Assembly (NCBI RefSeq): GCF_900163865.1
Contig: NZ_FUKU01000025.1
Span: 1 to 51,779, forward strand
Origin: Sphingobacterium sp. JB170
GTDB lineage: Bacteria; Bacteroidota; Bacteroidia; Sphingobacteriales; Sphingobacteriaceae
Direction of reading: 5' to 3'
DNA: 51,779 nucleotides
Below are positions 6,744 to 14,948 of the stretch, piece after piece. The notes below the pieces were generated by a model. The model was given only the letters and a program-made list of their open reading frames with translations. It made no database searches and was not told the DNA's origin. A program made the translations under genes and the position numbers. How positions within the stretch are numbered: the stretch's first letter is position 1; every line of letters starts with the position of its first letter.

Positions 6744-9719
6744 TTAAAATTCAAGATTAACACCAAACACAAAGGCTTTACTCTGGGGGTATGTACCCCA
6801 GTCGATACCTTGTACGGCACCGCTGTTACCCCACTGGTTTACTTCGGGATCCATGCCCGAATAGTCGGTGATGGTAAATAGGTTGCTGACCGAGATGTAG
6901 GGCTGCAGGCGGCCGATACCTTTGCTGCGGAGCTTCTCACCGGCGAAGTTATAGGATAGCGATATGTTCTTCACGCGCAGGTAGCTGCCATCTTCCACAA
7001 AGTAGGTGGAGTTGCGCATGGTGTAGCCCGCTTTAGGAACGTCGGTTATCTGTCCGGGTACCTGCCAGCGGTCTAGCACCCTTGTTGTCTGGTTTTTGCC
7101 ATCGTACATGCCTTCGGTCTCCATGCGCGAAGCGTTAAATATATCGTTTCCTACTGATCCTTGCAGCAGCACGCTGAGGCTAAAGTTCTTGTAGGCGAAG
7201 TTATTGGTCAGCCCGAAGGTGAAGTCCGGGTTAGGGTCACCGATGTACGTACGGTCAGAAGATGATATCTTACCATCGCCACTGAGGTCTCTATACATCA
7301 GCTCGCCCGTCTCGGGGTTTACGCCATCGGATATGTAACCGTAAAAGCCGCTCATGGAGCGTCCCGGCTCATTGCGCACGACCTGCTCGTTGACCAGGTC
7401 GCTGGTGTAGGCATCCATGTATATCTGCTGGAGCTCGAGGCTCTCTAGGCGGTTGCGGTTCAGTGAGATATTAAACTCGGTATCCCAGAGGAACCCTTTG
7501 GTGAGGTTTTTGGAGCTGATGGAGGCCTCGAAGCCTTTATTTATCATGGCTCCTTCGTTGCGCGTGATGCTGCTCGCTGCTGCGGCGCCCGCTGGGAGCG
7601 ATACGAACATGAGCATATCGCGCGTGCGTTTGTGGTAATAGTCGAGCGCGAGGGTCAGGCGGTTATTAAAACCAGTGAAGTCGACGCCGAAGTTGGTTTG
7701 CGTGGTGGTCTCCCAGCGCAGGTCTGTGGTGCGAAGGTTGGCTTGCGATATTGTAGGCAGGGCATTCTCCTGATCGGTTTTAAACCACTCTACGCGCGAT
7801 ATGTTGTACAGCTGCAGGTAGGCGTAATCACCTATTCCGGATTGGTTTCCTGTTTGTCCCCATCCTCCGCGAATTTTAAGGTCATTTATCCAGGAAACGT
7901 CATTTAGGAACTCTTCGGATGATAGGCGCCATGCGGCCGACATGGAGGGGAATACACCCCAGCGGTGATCGGGATGTATTTTTGAGGATCCGTCACTACG
8001 CAGGTTCGCTGTAAATAGGTAGCGGCCGTCGTAGTTGTAGGCGGCTCGAGCAAAGTAAGACATGATGCTCCACTGCGAGGCGCCAGAGCCCGTTCCGTCC
8101 CAGGAGATCTTATTGGCCGCATTTAAGGTGCGGATCAAATCGCTCGCATAGTGCGATCCATAGATATAGTTGTTGGTATATTTAGAGTCTGTCCAAGATG
8201 ATCCGGCCATCGCCTCGATGCCGTGCAGACCAAAGTTATTCGTGTAGGTCAGCACGTTATCAAAGGTGAGCACGGTATTCATGCTACGCGTGTCGGATGC
8301 CTCACCGCGCTGGTTTCTACCCCAGGAGGTGGAAGTTGGATCGAGGAAGGTGGTGTTCACCGCGTTGCGCCGGTCCATGGTGAATGATGATTTGAACGAT
8401 AGCTCAGGAAGTAGCGTGAATAGGGCACTTCCGGAGGCTAACAGGCGGTTTTCCTTATTCCTGTTGTTTGCGCTGCGCGCCATGTTTTCCAGCGGGCTGG
8501 TGATATTCACGCCGTAGAAGTTCGCATTATACTGATTGGGGTTCATCGGATCCCATATCGGGGCAAATGTTGGGGTGTTGATGGCCGATAGCACGACACC
8601 TCCGCGGTTGGCGCCCAGTCCCGTTGTAACGCCATTATCGGTATAGTCCGAGTAGTTCACGTTGGCGTTGACGGTTACCCAGGGGCGGATCTTATTTTCG
8701 ATGTTAGCCCGGAAGTTATAGCGCTTGAAGAAGGTGCTGTTTATCACGCCCAGTTCATCCACGTAGCCACCCGAGAGAAAGTATTTAAGCTTCTCGGTGC
8801 CGTCGGTGATGGATACTTGGTAGTTTTGTATACGTCCTTTCTGGTAGGTTTCTTTAAACCAGTCTGTCTGATCGGAGAGTGTTGGCGGGAGGCTCACCAG
8901 GCCTATCTCGTCTTGAAGCTCCGTATACTGCTGGGTGTTTAACACATCCACGTTGCTGGTCACCACATTCTGGGTGATCTGACTGTTGAAGCTGATCTTT
9001 CCCTTGCCAGTTGATCCCGACTTGGTGGTGATGAGCACGACTCCGTTTGCTGCGCGTGAGCCGTATATAGCGGCGGAGGAAGCGTCCTTTAGCACCTGCA
9101 TGCTACTGATGTCTGTGGGTGAAAGAAAACGAATGTTGTCTACCGGTACGCCGTCCACGACGTATAGCGGATCGTTACTACCGTTGAAGGATGTCGTTCC
9201 ACGCACGCGGATGGACATCTCGCTCCCTGGAGCGCCGTTGGGCTGGGTGACCGCTACACCGGCCGCTTTTCCTTGCAGCGCTTGTGCAGCGCTCGTAATC
9301 GGGCGCTCGTCGAGCTCTTCCAGTGAGACGGTGGATACTGCCGTGGTGAGATCTTTTCTTTTCACCGAGCCGTAGCCGATCACGACGATATCTTCGAGTA
9401 CGTTGTCTGCGGCGGTAAGCTTGATTTCCATAGGGCCGGCGGTGATGGGCAGCGTCTGGGTGTCAAAGCCGATAAAGGATATTTGAATGCTGCTACCCTG
9501 CGGTACAGCTGGTAGCGAAAAGCTACCGCCCGCGTCCGAGTGGGAGCTGAGCGAGGTGCCGATTACGGCGACGGTGGCGCCCGCTATGGGCTCACCGGTT
9601 AGCATATCGGTGATGATTCCGCTGAGGGGAACATTTTGCTGTGCCCGTGCCGGCCAGACAAAGTAGGCCGAAAAAACGATAAAAAGAAGAATTTTGCTTC
9701 TCAACATAGAGAGTACCAT
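6744..9719 (-). CDS. susC: SusC/RagA TonB-linked outer-membrane receptor
   Basis: TonB-dependent transporter that imports oligosaccharides together with the SusD protein. The open frame extends to 9824, but an ATG at 9719 (or 9707) fits better: it starts directly before the signal MLRSKILLFIVFSAYFVWPARAQ, and a TAnnTTTG promoter box sits at 9787-9780, downstream of the longer start. The mature protein shows a carboxypeptidase-regulatory-like N-terminal domain (LSGIITDMLTGEPIAGATV), the SusC motif VVIGYGSVKRKDLTTAVS, a plug with DPLYVVDGVP and AAIYGSRAANGVVLITTKSG, then a long barrel ending FVFGVNLEF with the C-terminal Phe of outer-membrane barrels. About 990 residues is normal. It heads the operon with susD, GH30 and the binding protein. 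No lesion is visible. Confidence 0.94.
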   Translation of the reverse strand: MVLSMLRSKILLFIVFSAYFVWPARAQQNVPLSGIITDMLTGEPIAGATVAVIGTSLSSHSDAGGSFSLPAVPQGSSIQISFIGFDTQTLPITAGPMEIKLTAADNVLEDIVVIGYGSVKRKDLTTAVSTVSLEELDERPITSAAQALQGKAAGVAVTQPNGAPGSEMSIRVRGTTSFNGSNDPLYVVDGVPVDNIRFLSPTDISSMQVLKDASSAAIYGSRAANGVVLITTKSGSTGKGKISFNSQITQNVVTSNVDVLNTQQYTELQDEIGLVSLPPTLSDQTDWFKETYQKGRIQNYQVSITDGTEKLKYFLSGGYVDELGVINSTFFKRYNFRANIENKIRPWVTVNANVNYSDYTDNGVTTGLGANRGGVVLSAINTPTFAPIWDPMNPNQYNANFYGVNITSPLENMARSANNRNKENRLLASGSALFTLLPELSFKSSFTMDRRNAVNTTFLDPTSTSWGRNQRGEASDTRSMNTVLTFDNVLTYTNNFGLHGIEAMAGSSWTDSKYTNNYIYGSHYASDLIRTLNAANKISWDGTGSGASQWSIMSYFARAAYNYDGRYLFTANLRSDGSSKIHPDHRWGVFPSMSAAWRLSSEEFLNDVSWINDLKIRGGWGQTGNQSGIGDYAYLQLYNISRVEWFKTDQENALPTISQANLRTTDLRWETTTQTNFGVDFTGFNNRLTLALDYYHKRTRDMLMFVSLPAGAAAASSITRNEGAMINKGFEASISSKNLTKGFLWDTEFNISLNRNRLESLELQQIYMDAYTSDLVNEQVVRNEPGRSMSGFYGYISDGVNPETGELMYRDLSGDGKISSSDRTYIGDPNPDFTFGLTNNFAYKNFSLSVLLQGSVGNDIFNASRMETEGMYDGKNQTTRVLDRWQVPGQITDVPKAGYTMRNSTYFVEDGSYLRVKNISLSYNFAGEKLRSKGIGRLQPYISVSNLFTITDYSGMDPEVNQWGNSGAVQGIDWGTYPQSKAFVFGVNLEF

Positions 9720-9779
9720 AAGTGTAAAAAAATATAATTGTGGGCTTTCATATTTTAGGTTCCTAAGAAAACACCAATA

Positions 9780-9787
9780 CAAATTTA
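9780..9787 (-). promoter_or_regulatory. Candidate -7 promoter element for the glucan operon
   Basis: The minus strand reads TAAATTTG, matching the Bacteroidota -7 consensus TAnnTTTG. It lies about 60 bases upstream of the favoured susC start. I see no clear TTG box at the usual upstream distance, as expected if a regulator (the SusR-like gene next door) assists the polymerase. Confidence 0.45.
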
Positions 9788-9929
9788 GCAGGAAGATTAA
9801 TCTTAGGCGCTCTTTTTTAATCACTCCAGGGAAAAAGTAGTTGATTATTCGTGTTAAGGATTTGTTAATTAATTCCTTAGGGGGTCGGCCTCCAGGGTAA
9901 ATAGTAGTCTGTTTTGGCGGCGGGGAGTG

Positions 9930-11552
9930 CTATATTTTATCAAAACCGCCTATTAGTAGAACCTTCCGCTCGAAGTCTTCCTTGCTATCTAGGGCATTGT
10001 TGCGCACTTTCACGCGGTAGTTGTAAACCGTTTGCAGCGAGCAGCGCAAAAATCGGGCGATCTTTGTGGTGTCGGTGATCCCTAGTTTTATAAGCGCATA
10101 GATTCGTAGCTCGGTGTTTAGAAACTCCGCGGCGGGGGGAATAATTTTCTGCTCTACAGCGAGCAGGGCGCGAAACTCAGAGACAAAAGAGGGATAAAGG
10201 TTCAAAAAGATAACATCAAAATTCTTGTAGAGTTCGTCCAGGTCGGCTTTTAGCGTGCTATCTGTTTTCAACGCTTTTTTCAGCCCGCTGGTATCGCCAT
10301 TTAGGAGCTGCTTATAGAGCGTGTTGCGGTAACTCTCATGCTTTTCAATGTAGCTTGAGCAGATCTCAAAAAACTGCGTGATGTAGATCTCTTTAATATG
10401 GCTAGCCTCTAATAGTCCAGCGTTGGAAGCTTTCAGGTCGCTGTTAAGCAGCTTTAGCTCGCCGTTTGTTTCAAAGAGTTCTTTTCGTATGCGCTTTAAG
10501 TGTTTCTTCTGCCGGTTCACTTTAATTATTCCACCTAGTAGTAATAGCGAGAGCACGCTGATGACCGAGAGCGAGAGGACCAGGAATATTTTCTCCTTGG
10601 CCTCCTTTTGCTGAAAGGAAGCATTTATTAGCGGGTAGAAGGTGGTGCTTTCAATCGTTCGGTAGCGCACGTTGGAAAAAATAGCGTCTGCCATGGCCTG
10701 CTGGATATAGAGGTAGGCGCGCTCGATGTCCCCATCTTCGTAAAAAGCGAGCGCGAGGCTTTGCAGGGAGGCGTTATCGGTGATTGATAGGTGCATATCG
10801 GTGGTGGCTGATATGCTGTAGTAGTAAATCTGCATGTCCAGCTCATCCCTGGTTTTTGCGATCACGCCCAAGTAGTAAGCAATCACGGCGCGCTCGGGCG
10901 CCCGCTCGGGCGTGCCGGTAAGCATCGCTTTAAATTTCCTTTCCGCTGCATCTACCTGCCCGTTATAGAGCATTTTTGTGGCGAGCGTTATTTGGTATTT
11001 GAGTGAGGCGGTATCGAGTACCGAAAGGAGCGAGTCGCGGTATATCTCGCTGCGCTTGAAATAGCCGCTACCATTGCTGCTTTGTCCGTAATGACTGGAG
11101 AATTCTGAGAGCGTAGAAAAGTACAGGGGCAGCAGGGCTGAATCTAGGCTCTGGCGATCGATCTGGCTGAGCAGGTTCTGGGATTCAATGTATTTACCGG
11201 CTGAGGAAAATAGTCCGGCCAGCTTTATTTGCGATTCGTTGATCCCATGACGATTGGCGGCTCTCTTTGCCAGGGTAATGTTCTTTTCCAGGTAAGCGAT
11301 CGCCGAGTCGATCTGGAACTTTTCATACTCGCCGGTAATGCGTTTATTCAGTGTGTAGTGCGCCGGGTATGTTCCCCTAACTAGGGGCAAAGAGTCCTTG
11401 AGCGCTGCGATGCGTTGAAGTTTTTCAAGTTTGAAGCTTTCTTTATTTTTAAGCGTGAAATCTAGTTTTGTACGTACGGAATCTGTGTATGCATCTGCAA
11501 ACCCATTGTGGTGTATTGTAATAAGCAAGATGCATATTAGTAATTTGTACAT
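9930..11552 (-). CDS. SusR-like membrane-spanning regulator (TPR, DUF6377-type)
   Basis: Regulator that senses glycan pieces in the periplasm and activates the neighbouring SusC operon. The open frame reaches 11588, but I choose the ATG at 11552, because MYKLLICILLITIHHNGFA is a signal-like segment and a TACTTTTG promoter box covers the longer start. The periplasmic half is helical and TPR-like (about residues 30-310). One membrane helix follows (IFLVLSLSVISVLSLLLLGG), then a coiled coil, then a cytoplasmic C-terminal HTH (DTTKIARFLRCSLQTVYNYR). This layout matches SusR of Bacteroides and its relatives; it is not a hybrid two-component protein, since no kinase domain is present. It ends about 210 bases before the susC start, in the same direction. 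Ligand specificity is inferred from the adjacent GH30 gene. Confidence 0.85.
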   Translation of the reverse strand: MYKLLICILLITIHHNGFADAYTDSVRTKLDFTLKNKESFKLEKLQRIAALKDSLPLVRGTYPAHYTLNKRITGEYEKFQIDSAIAYLEKNITLAKRAANRHGINESQIKLAGLFSSAGKYIESQNLLSQIDRQSLDSALLPLYFSTLSEFSSHYGQSSNGSGYFKRSEIYRDSLLSVLDTASLKYQITLATKMLYNGQVDAAERKFKAMLTGTPERAPERAVIAYYLGVIAKTRDELDMQIYYYSISATTDMHLSITDNASLQSLALAFYEDGDIERAYLYIQQAMADAIFSNVRYRTIESTTFYPLINASFQQKEAKEKIFLVLSLSVISVLSLLLLGGIIKVNRQKKHLKRIRKELFETNGELKLLNSDLKASNAGLLEASHIKEIYITQFFEICSSYIEKHESYRNTLYKQLLNGDTSGLKKALKTDSTLKADLDELYKNFDVIFLNLYPSFVSEFRALLAVEQKIIPPAAEFLNTELRIYALIKLGITDTTKIARFLRCSLQTVYNYRVKVRNNALDSKEDFERKVLLIGGFDKI

Positions 11553-11585
11553 AACTGGAAATGTCGCTGAAATTCTCCTCGGATA

Positions 11586-11593
11586 CAAAAGTA
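11586..11593 (-). promoter_or_regulatory. Candidate -7 promoter element for the SusR-like gene
   Basis: Minus strand TACTTTTG matches TAnnTTTG and lies about 34 bases upstream of the ATG at 11552. It is the basis for preferring that start over the in-frame start at 11588. No TTG box is obvious upstream. Confidence 0.4.
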
Positions 11594-12241
11594 TGAAATT
11601 ATTAGGTATTCTTTAAAAGGGGGGAGCGTACGCCCCTGTAAGCATGCGCGCGATCATTCGGCAAAGAGCCGACTTACTAATTGTTGGAGAACGAATATTG
11701 AGATTAGTTGTGCGGAATGTCGTTTCTACTGTTCTAAGCTATTGCAATAGAAGCCTGGAGGGGCAAGGATTAAGGCGTGGGGGCAAAGCCACTTACATAG
11801 ACGAAACAAATCGCCGGTTAATACGGCAAGCAAAATAGAATTTTCAGTATCCGTTTTTATTCCATCAGATGTCTAAACTTTGGGATATCGGGAAGTTAAC
11901 TTTGGGATATCTGCGATTAAATTTTGGATTATCTACGGAAATAGATGATTCGTTGCAGGATAGATAAGAGCTATTATGAGCGTTTGTAATTTTCCTGCAA
12001 GTTCAAAACGGGAATAATTTCCTTTACGTACGGGATAGAAATTGTTGCAAAAACATTTTTAGCCTGTTAGCTCGTGCTAGTTGGAAGCGCGGTCTGCGCG
12101 AAGGTTTATAAATCTTCTAAAATCAAGGGTTATTGGCGAATTTAAACCTACTAGCATAAATCGAACTAATAAGATGTAAATAATTAAGACGAACCTAATT
12201 TTTAAGCGTATATTGAAAATTTAATTTTCTTATCTATCGAG
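11589..12241. other. 650-bp gap without a recognised gene
   Basis: Apart from the promoter box at 11586-11593 the gap holds G-rich and palindromic pieces (for example GGGGAGCGTACGCCCC near 11616 and CTATTGCAATAG near 11738), the three 22-bp spaced repeats at 11876-11933, and no convincing coding frame. A 64-codon frame at 11644-11838 has no recognisable motif. The mix of compositions suggests the scar of past insertions. Confidence 0.5.
11876..11933. repeat. Three direct repeats at exact 22-bp spacing
   Basis: AACTTTGGGATATC occurs at 11876-11889 and again at 11898-11911, and a diverged copy (AAATTTTGGATTATC) starts at 11919. The period is 22 bp, two helical turns. Such arrays occur at the ends of IS21-family elements and in iterons. 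No transposase or replication gene is next to it, so it is probably an orphan element end or a protein-binding array. Confidence 0.7.
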
Positions 12242-12778
12242 ATGTCAAAACGTGAAACAATTGCCATAGATATGGATGGCGTCCTTGCCAATAATATGGC
12301 CCATTATTTAGCGTATCATTTCCGTGAAACTGGAATTCGTATCACCGAAACGGAAATTCAAGGTAAACCTGAAGAGCAATGCTTCGAGGATCCAGATGCT
12401 GTATATCGGTATTTGGCTATGCCTGATTTCTTTCGTACGCTGCCCATAAATCCTGATGCTCAAGAGGTTGTGCAGCGACTAAATGATCATTTTAATGTAT
12501 ACATCGTATCTGCGGCGATGGAATTCCCGTGGAGCCTAGTCGAAAAATATAATTGGCTAGCCGAACATTTTCCATTTATTAGTTGGCAACAGATTGTTTT
12601 CTGTGGAGATAAAGGGATTGTCAAAGCGGATTATATGATCGATGATCATTGTTACAATCTTCAATCATTTTCAGGAAATAGCTTGCTGTTCAACTGCTAC
12701 CATAATATTAATGAAACGGAGTTTGAGCGTTTAAACAGTTGGAAGGATGCCGAGCGTTATTTTTTTAGTAAAGGGTGA
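12242..12778 (+). CDS. 5'(3')-deoxyribonucleotidase (NT5C-like HAD phosphatase)
   Basis: Cytosolic HAD-superfamily phosphatase expected to remove phosphate from deoxyribonucleoside monophosphates. Residues 8-16 carry HAD motif I as AIDMDGVLA, with nucleophile D10 and acid D12. VYIVSAAMEFP gives motif II with Ser, a Lys follows in the middle part (CGDKGIVKADY), and MIDDHCYN provides the motif IV acid pair. At 178 residues it is the usual length for the bacterial NT5C type. It stands alone on the plus strand, converging on the PIN gene at 12897; GC-rich inverted repeats in 12838-12897 could end transcription from both sides, but I see no clean T-run hairpin. Confidence 0.85.
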   Translation: MSKRETIAIDMDGVLANNMAHYLAYHFRETGIRITETEIQGKPEEQCFEDPDAVYRYLAMPDFFRTLPINPDAQEVVQRLNDHFNVYIVSAAMEFPWSLVEKYNWLAEHFPFISWQQIVFCGDKGIVKADYMIDDHCYNLQSFSGNSLLFNCYHNINETEFERLNSWKDAERYFFSKG

Positions 12779-12896
12779 ACTGTTTGGAATTTATATACAG
12801 CTGTGTTTTCAAAGAATTGGACAAAAAATAAAAAAATGGGGACTACTTGAGTTTATCAACAGGCCCCTTCTACTTTGTAGTTTAGACAGAGGGGCA

Positions 12897-13436
12897 TCAA
12901 TAGCTATACTTACTTCTATCGAACAGTGTATCCCTGTATTTAGCAATCCCCATATCCGGTAGTTTACTGTCAGAGGCGCGAACTTTCTGTATAAATTCGT
13001 CACATTCCCGTTCGGTTAATATCTGTCTGTATAACGCAATACACAGTATATCCATCGTAGTGATGTATGCCACTTGATATTGTTCGCAATATTTCCGGAT
13101 ATCTTTGAGATTACTCGATGCAATTATATGGGGATGATAGCGACAATAGGCTAGGCACGCACTTTCGCCCTTTCCTTTGGTTTTGATTAGTTGAGCGTAT
13201 TCTCTGAATACATTCAGATCCTTTGCGGGGAACGGAACGATCGAAAGCGCTTTCCAGACTACCATGTTTTCCAAAATAACATTGACAGTTTTGTTTTTTC
13301 GTAGTTCCTCGTCGACACGGTCGAGCATCATCATTCTTTGGGGAAACAAGTCGATCAGTGTGGATATTCTACCGGCTTTAACAAAATGGATAATAACGTC
13401 CGAATCAAGCAATATGTGGACAACAGTTTTACTCAT
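12897..13436 (-). CDS. PIN-domain ribonuclease, candidate toxin of the Xre/ImmA cassette
   Basis: Small predicted RNase of the PIN fold. I choose the ATG at 13436, whose ATGAGTAA overlaps the ImmA stop, over an upstream in-frame start at 13463. Acidic residues typical of the active site are placed as expected (numbering from the 13463 start): D20/D22 in ILLDSDVIIHF, E52/E53 in RVDEEL, E100 in GKGESACLAYC, and D121/D138 in SSNLKDIRKY and YITTMDILCIA. It is the third gene of a tight run behind an Xre regulator and a metallopeptidase, each start overlapping the previous stop. Context suggests a toxin held in check by the upstream genes. It resembles the stand-alone PIN proteins described next to Xre-COG2856 pairs, but the exact family is not certain. 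Confidence 0.75.
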   Translation of the reverse strand: MSKTVVHILLDSDVIIHFVKAGRISTLIDLFPQRMMMLDRVDEELRKNKTVNVILENMVVWKALSIVPFPAKDLNVFREYAQLIKTKGKGESACLAYCRYHPHIIASSNLKDIRKYCEQYQVAYITTMDILCIALYRQILTERECDEFIQKVRASDSKLPDMGIAKYRDTLFDRSKYSY

Positions 13437-14175
13437 TTTCTGGCGGCTGTTCTGATGGGTCATAGCCTATCGTTCGCATCAATTCCAAATAATGAGACTC
13501 GGAAATTTTTTCATCTTCGAAGAGCTGATGTGCTTTCACACCGTAATCGCCAATTACAAGCCCAGCGTTTCCAGGATTGTATAAATCAACCTGATAACCA
13601 TAGGCTGTTGCGGAACGTCGTACATCAATTTTATATCGATCATAGGTTATATTGGAAATGATGTCTAAATTTTTCAATCTCTGGAGTAATGCACGTCGAG
13701 AAATACTATAATATTGTTCTACTTTCAATACCGTCTCTAAACGAATTGTATCACGAACACTAAGCTCGTTGGAAGGGATATTCAAAGTTAGTCCATCTTG
13801 TGGTAAAAGCAGATACGCAGCAAACATATCTGCTTTATATTCTTCAATATTCTTTTTGTCGAATCGCCCCGTTTTGCACGACTGGGACACGAAATTATCT
13901 TGAACGAACAAATGGTAAAGTTCGTGCGCTATCGTAAAATGCTGTTTTCCCAAATTATGTTCTTGGTTGACCATCATGAATCGATCTTGATCCATCTTGA
14001 TTGCCATGCCCGAAAAATCATCTGAAAGTTTACGAAAAACCGTTAACACATTGCATTTTAGCAAAAGACTTTTTAAACGAATGGGTTCAGTATTACTAAA
14101 CCCGTTGTCCCTTCGAAATCGTATCGCTTTTTGTTGTATTTCATTATCGAGCGTATCAAACTTGAGTTTAGCCAT
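13429..14175 (-). CDS. ImmA/IrrE family metallopeptidase (COG2856)
   Basis: Predicted zinc protease that, in known members (ImmA of ICEBs1, IrrE of Deinococcus), cuts a partner Xre-type repressor when a stress signal arrives. The HExxH motif is intact: H86, E87 and H90 in FTIAHELYHLF (numbering from the in-frame start at 14181). A third ligand is likely E113 or E114 in NIEEYKADMFAAYLLLP. The C-terminal 100 residues form an extra domain that I cannot name. The ATG at 14175 sits in ATGGCTAA, overlapping the stop of the Xre gene, so translation is probably coupled. The natural substrate is presumably the Xre protein encoded just upstream. Confidence 0.88.
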   Translation of the reverse strand: MAKLKFDTLDNEIQQKAIRFRRDNGFSNTEPIRLKSLLLKCNVLTVFRKLSDDFSGMAIKMDQDRFMMVNQEHNLGKQHFTIAHELYHLFVQDNFVSQSCKTGRFDKKNIEEYKADMFAAYLLLPQDGLTLNIPSNELSVRDTIRLETVLKVEQYYSISRRALLQRLKNLDIISNITYDRYKIDVRRSATAYGYQVDLYNPGNAGLVIGDYGVKAHQLFEDEKISESHYLELMRTIGYDPSEQPPENE

Positions 14176-14515
14176 TTGCAAGATTTTTCATTTTCATATA
14201 ATTCTTCACTACCAATTGAAAATCAGCAATGCTGTTCAAATCTGTAGATGTTAGCTCACTGGATCTAAATGCAAAAACACAATTTAGCGTTTGCGTATTT
14301 TCGTCTTCCTCTAGAAGATCAGCCAAATCCATATTAAATAAAGCGGACAAACGTTCCATGTGATCAAAACTGCACTCTCGCTCTCCAGTTTCAATATAAC
14401 TAATCGTCGGGCGCGGAACACTCAAATAAGTAGCCAAGTCGTCCTGAGTATATTTTAGGCGCTCGCGGATCTTCCTTATGTTGGATCCAATGATATTATG
14501 TTCATTTTTTGCCAT
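14168..14515 (-). CDS. Xre-family repressor of the ImmA/PIN cassette
   Basis: DNA-binding protein with an HTH_3 domain at about residues 8-65 (IRKIRERLKYTQDDLATYLS, then VPRPTISYIETGERE) and a short C-terminal tail that may hold the protease cleavage site. It is the first gene of the three-gene cassette and would be expected to repress its own promoter and possibly to act as the antitoxin. A TATATTTG promoter box lies 17 bases upstream of the start. The 400 bases upstream are very AT-rich. Confidence 0.9.
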   Translation of the reverse strand: MAKNEHNIIGSNIRKIRERLKYTQDDLATYLSVPRPTISYIETGERECSFDHMERLSALFNMDLADLLEEDENTQTLNCVFAFRSSELTSTDLNSIADFQLVVKNYMKMKNLANG

Positions 14516-14531
14516 AATTTTTATCTGTATA

Positions 14532-14539
14532 CAAATATA
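14532..14539 (-). promoter_or_regulatory. Candidate -7 promoter element of the Xre/ImmA/PIN operon
   Basis: Minus strand TATATTTG matches TAnnTTTG. A GTATAC palindrome lies between it and the Xre start codon, a plausible repressor contact, though nothing proves it. Confidence 0.5.
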
Positions 14540-14948
14540 TTAAAAAATACTATATTGTGTATTATATGTAACAAAGTATTTTTCAAACAAATAGTTTAAA
14601 AATCCTATTTTATAGTGTTTAATGAGTATTATTGTTTTTTATTCGTTTTACTAAAGTGTGTAATAAATATATTTTATTGATTTTTTGTAACAAAAAGTCT
14701 GCACTGGTTTTATAGCGTATAGCCTGTTTCATCAACCGACACCTGATCGACAATGTGTTTCCCTTTAAGAATGAGTTAGCTATTGGATATTGTCAACATC
14801 TTTTATTTAGTTTGACAGTATGAACTGGAGCGGCATCCAGTGAGGGAAACGGTAAAAAGAATTGTAAAGGAAAATGCCGTCGCTCTCGGAATAAATCTTA
14901 GTTTCGTATGGCCGTTTACTGAAAATAGAATATTTACAATTCACGCTT
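14540..14948. other. 410-bp gap between the Xre cassette and the sigma factor gene
   Basis: The first 160 bases are extremely AT-rich. A perfect TGTCAA / TTGACA inverted repeat with a 15-nt spacer lies at 14791-14817, about 130 bases before the sigma factor start; it could be an operator. No gene is recognised here. Confidence 0.4.

Noticed and set aside
8986..9375. 129-codon frame antisense to susC
   Set aside because: Lies wholly within a well-supported SusC gene in the opposite strand; a typical shadow frame in GC-richer DNA.
11640..11800. Stem-rich stretch considered as a tRNA, group II intron or small RNA
   Set aside because: No anticodon arm, no domain V-like hairpin and no clear promoter-terminator pair could be traced.
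11644..11838. 64-codon frame in the 11.6-12.2 kb gap
   Set aside because: Arg-rich with no motif, no promoter and no terminator; probably non-coding spacer or scar.
14791..14817. TGTCAA...TTGACA considered as an ECF41 promoter before the sigma gene
   Set aside because: The second box does not fit CGTC/TGTC at the right spacing; kept only as an inverted repeat.
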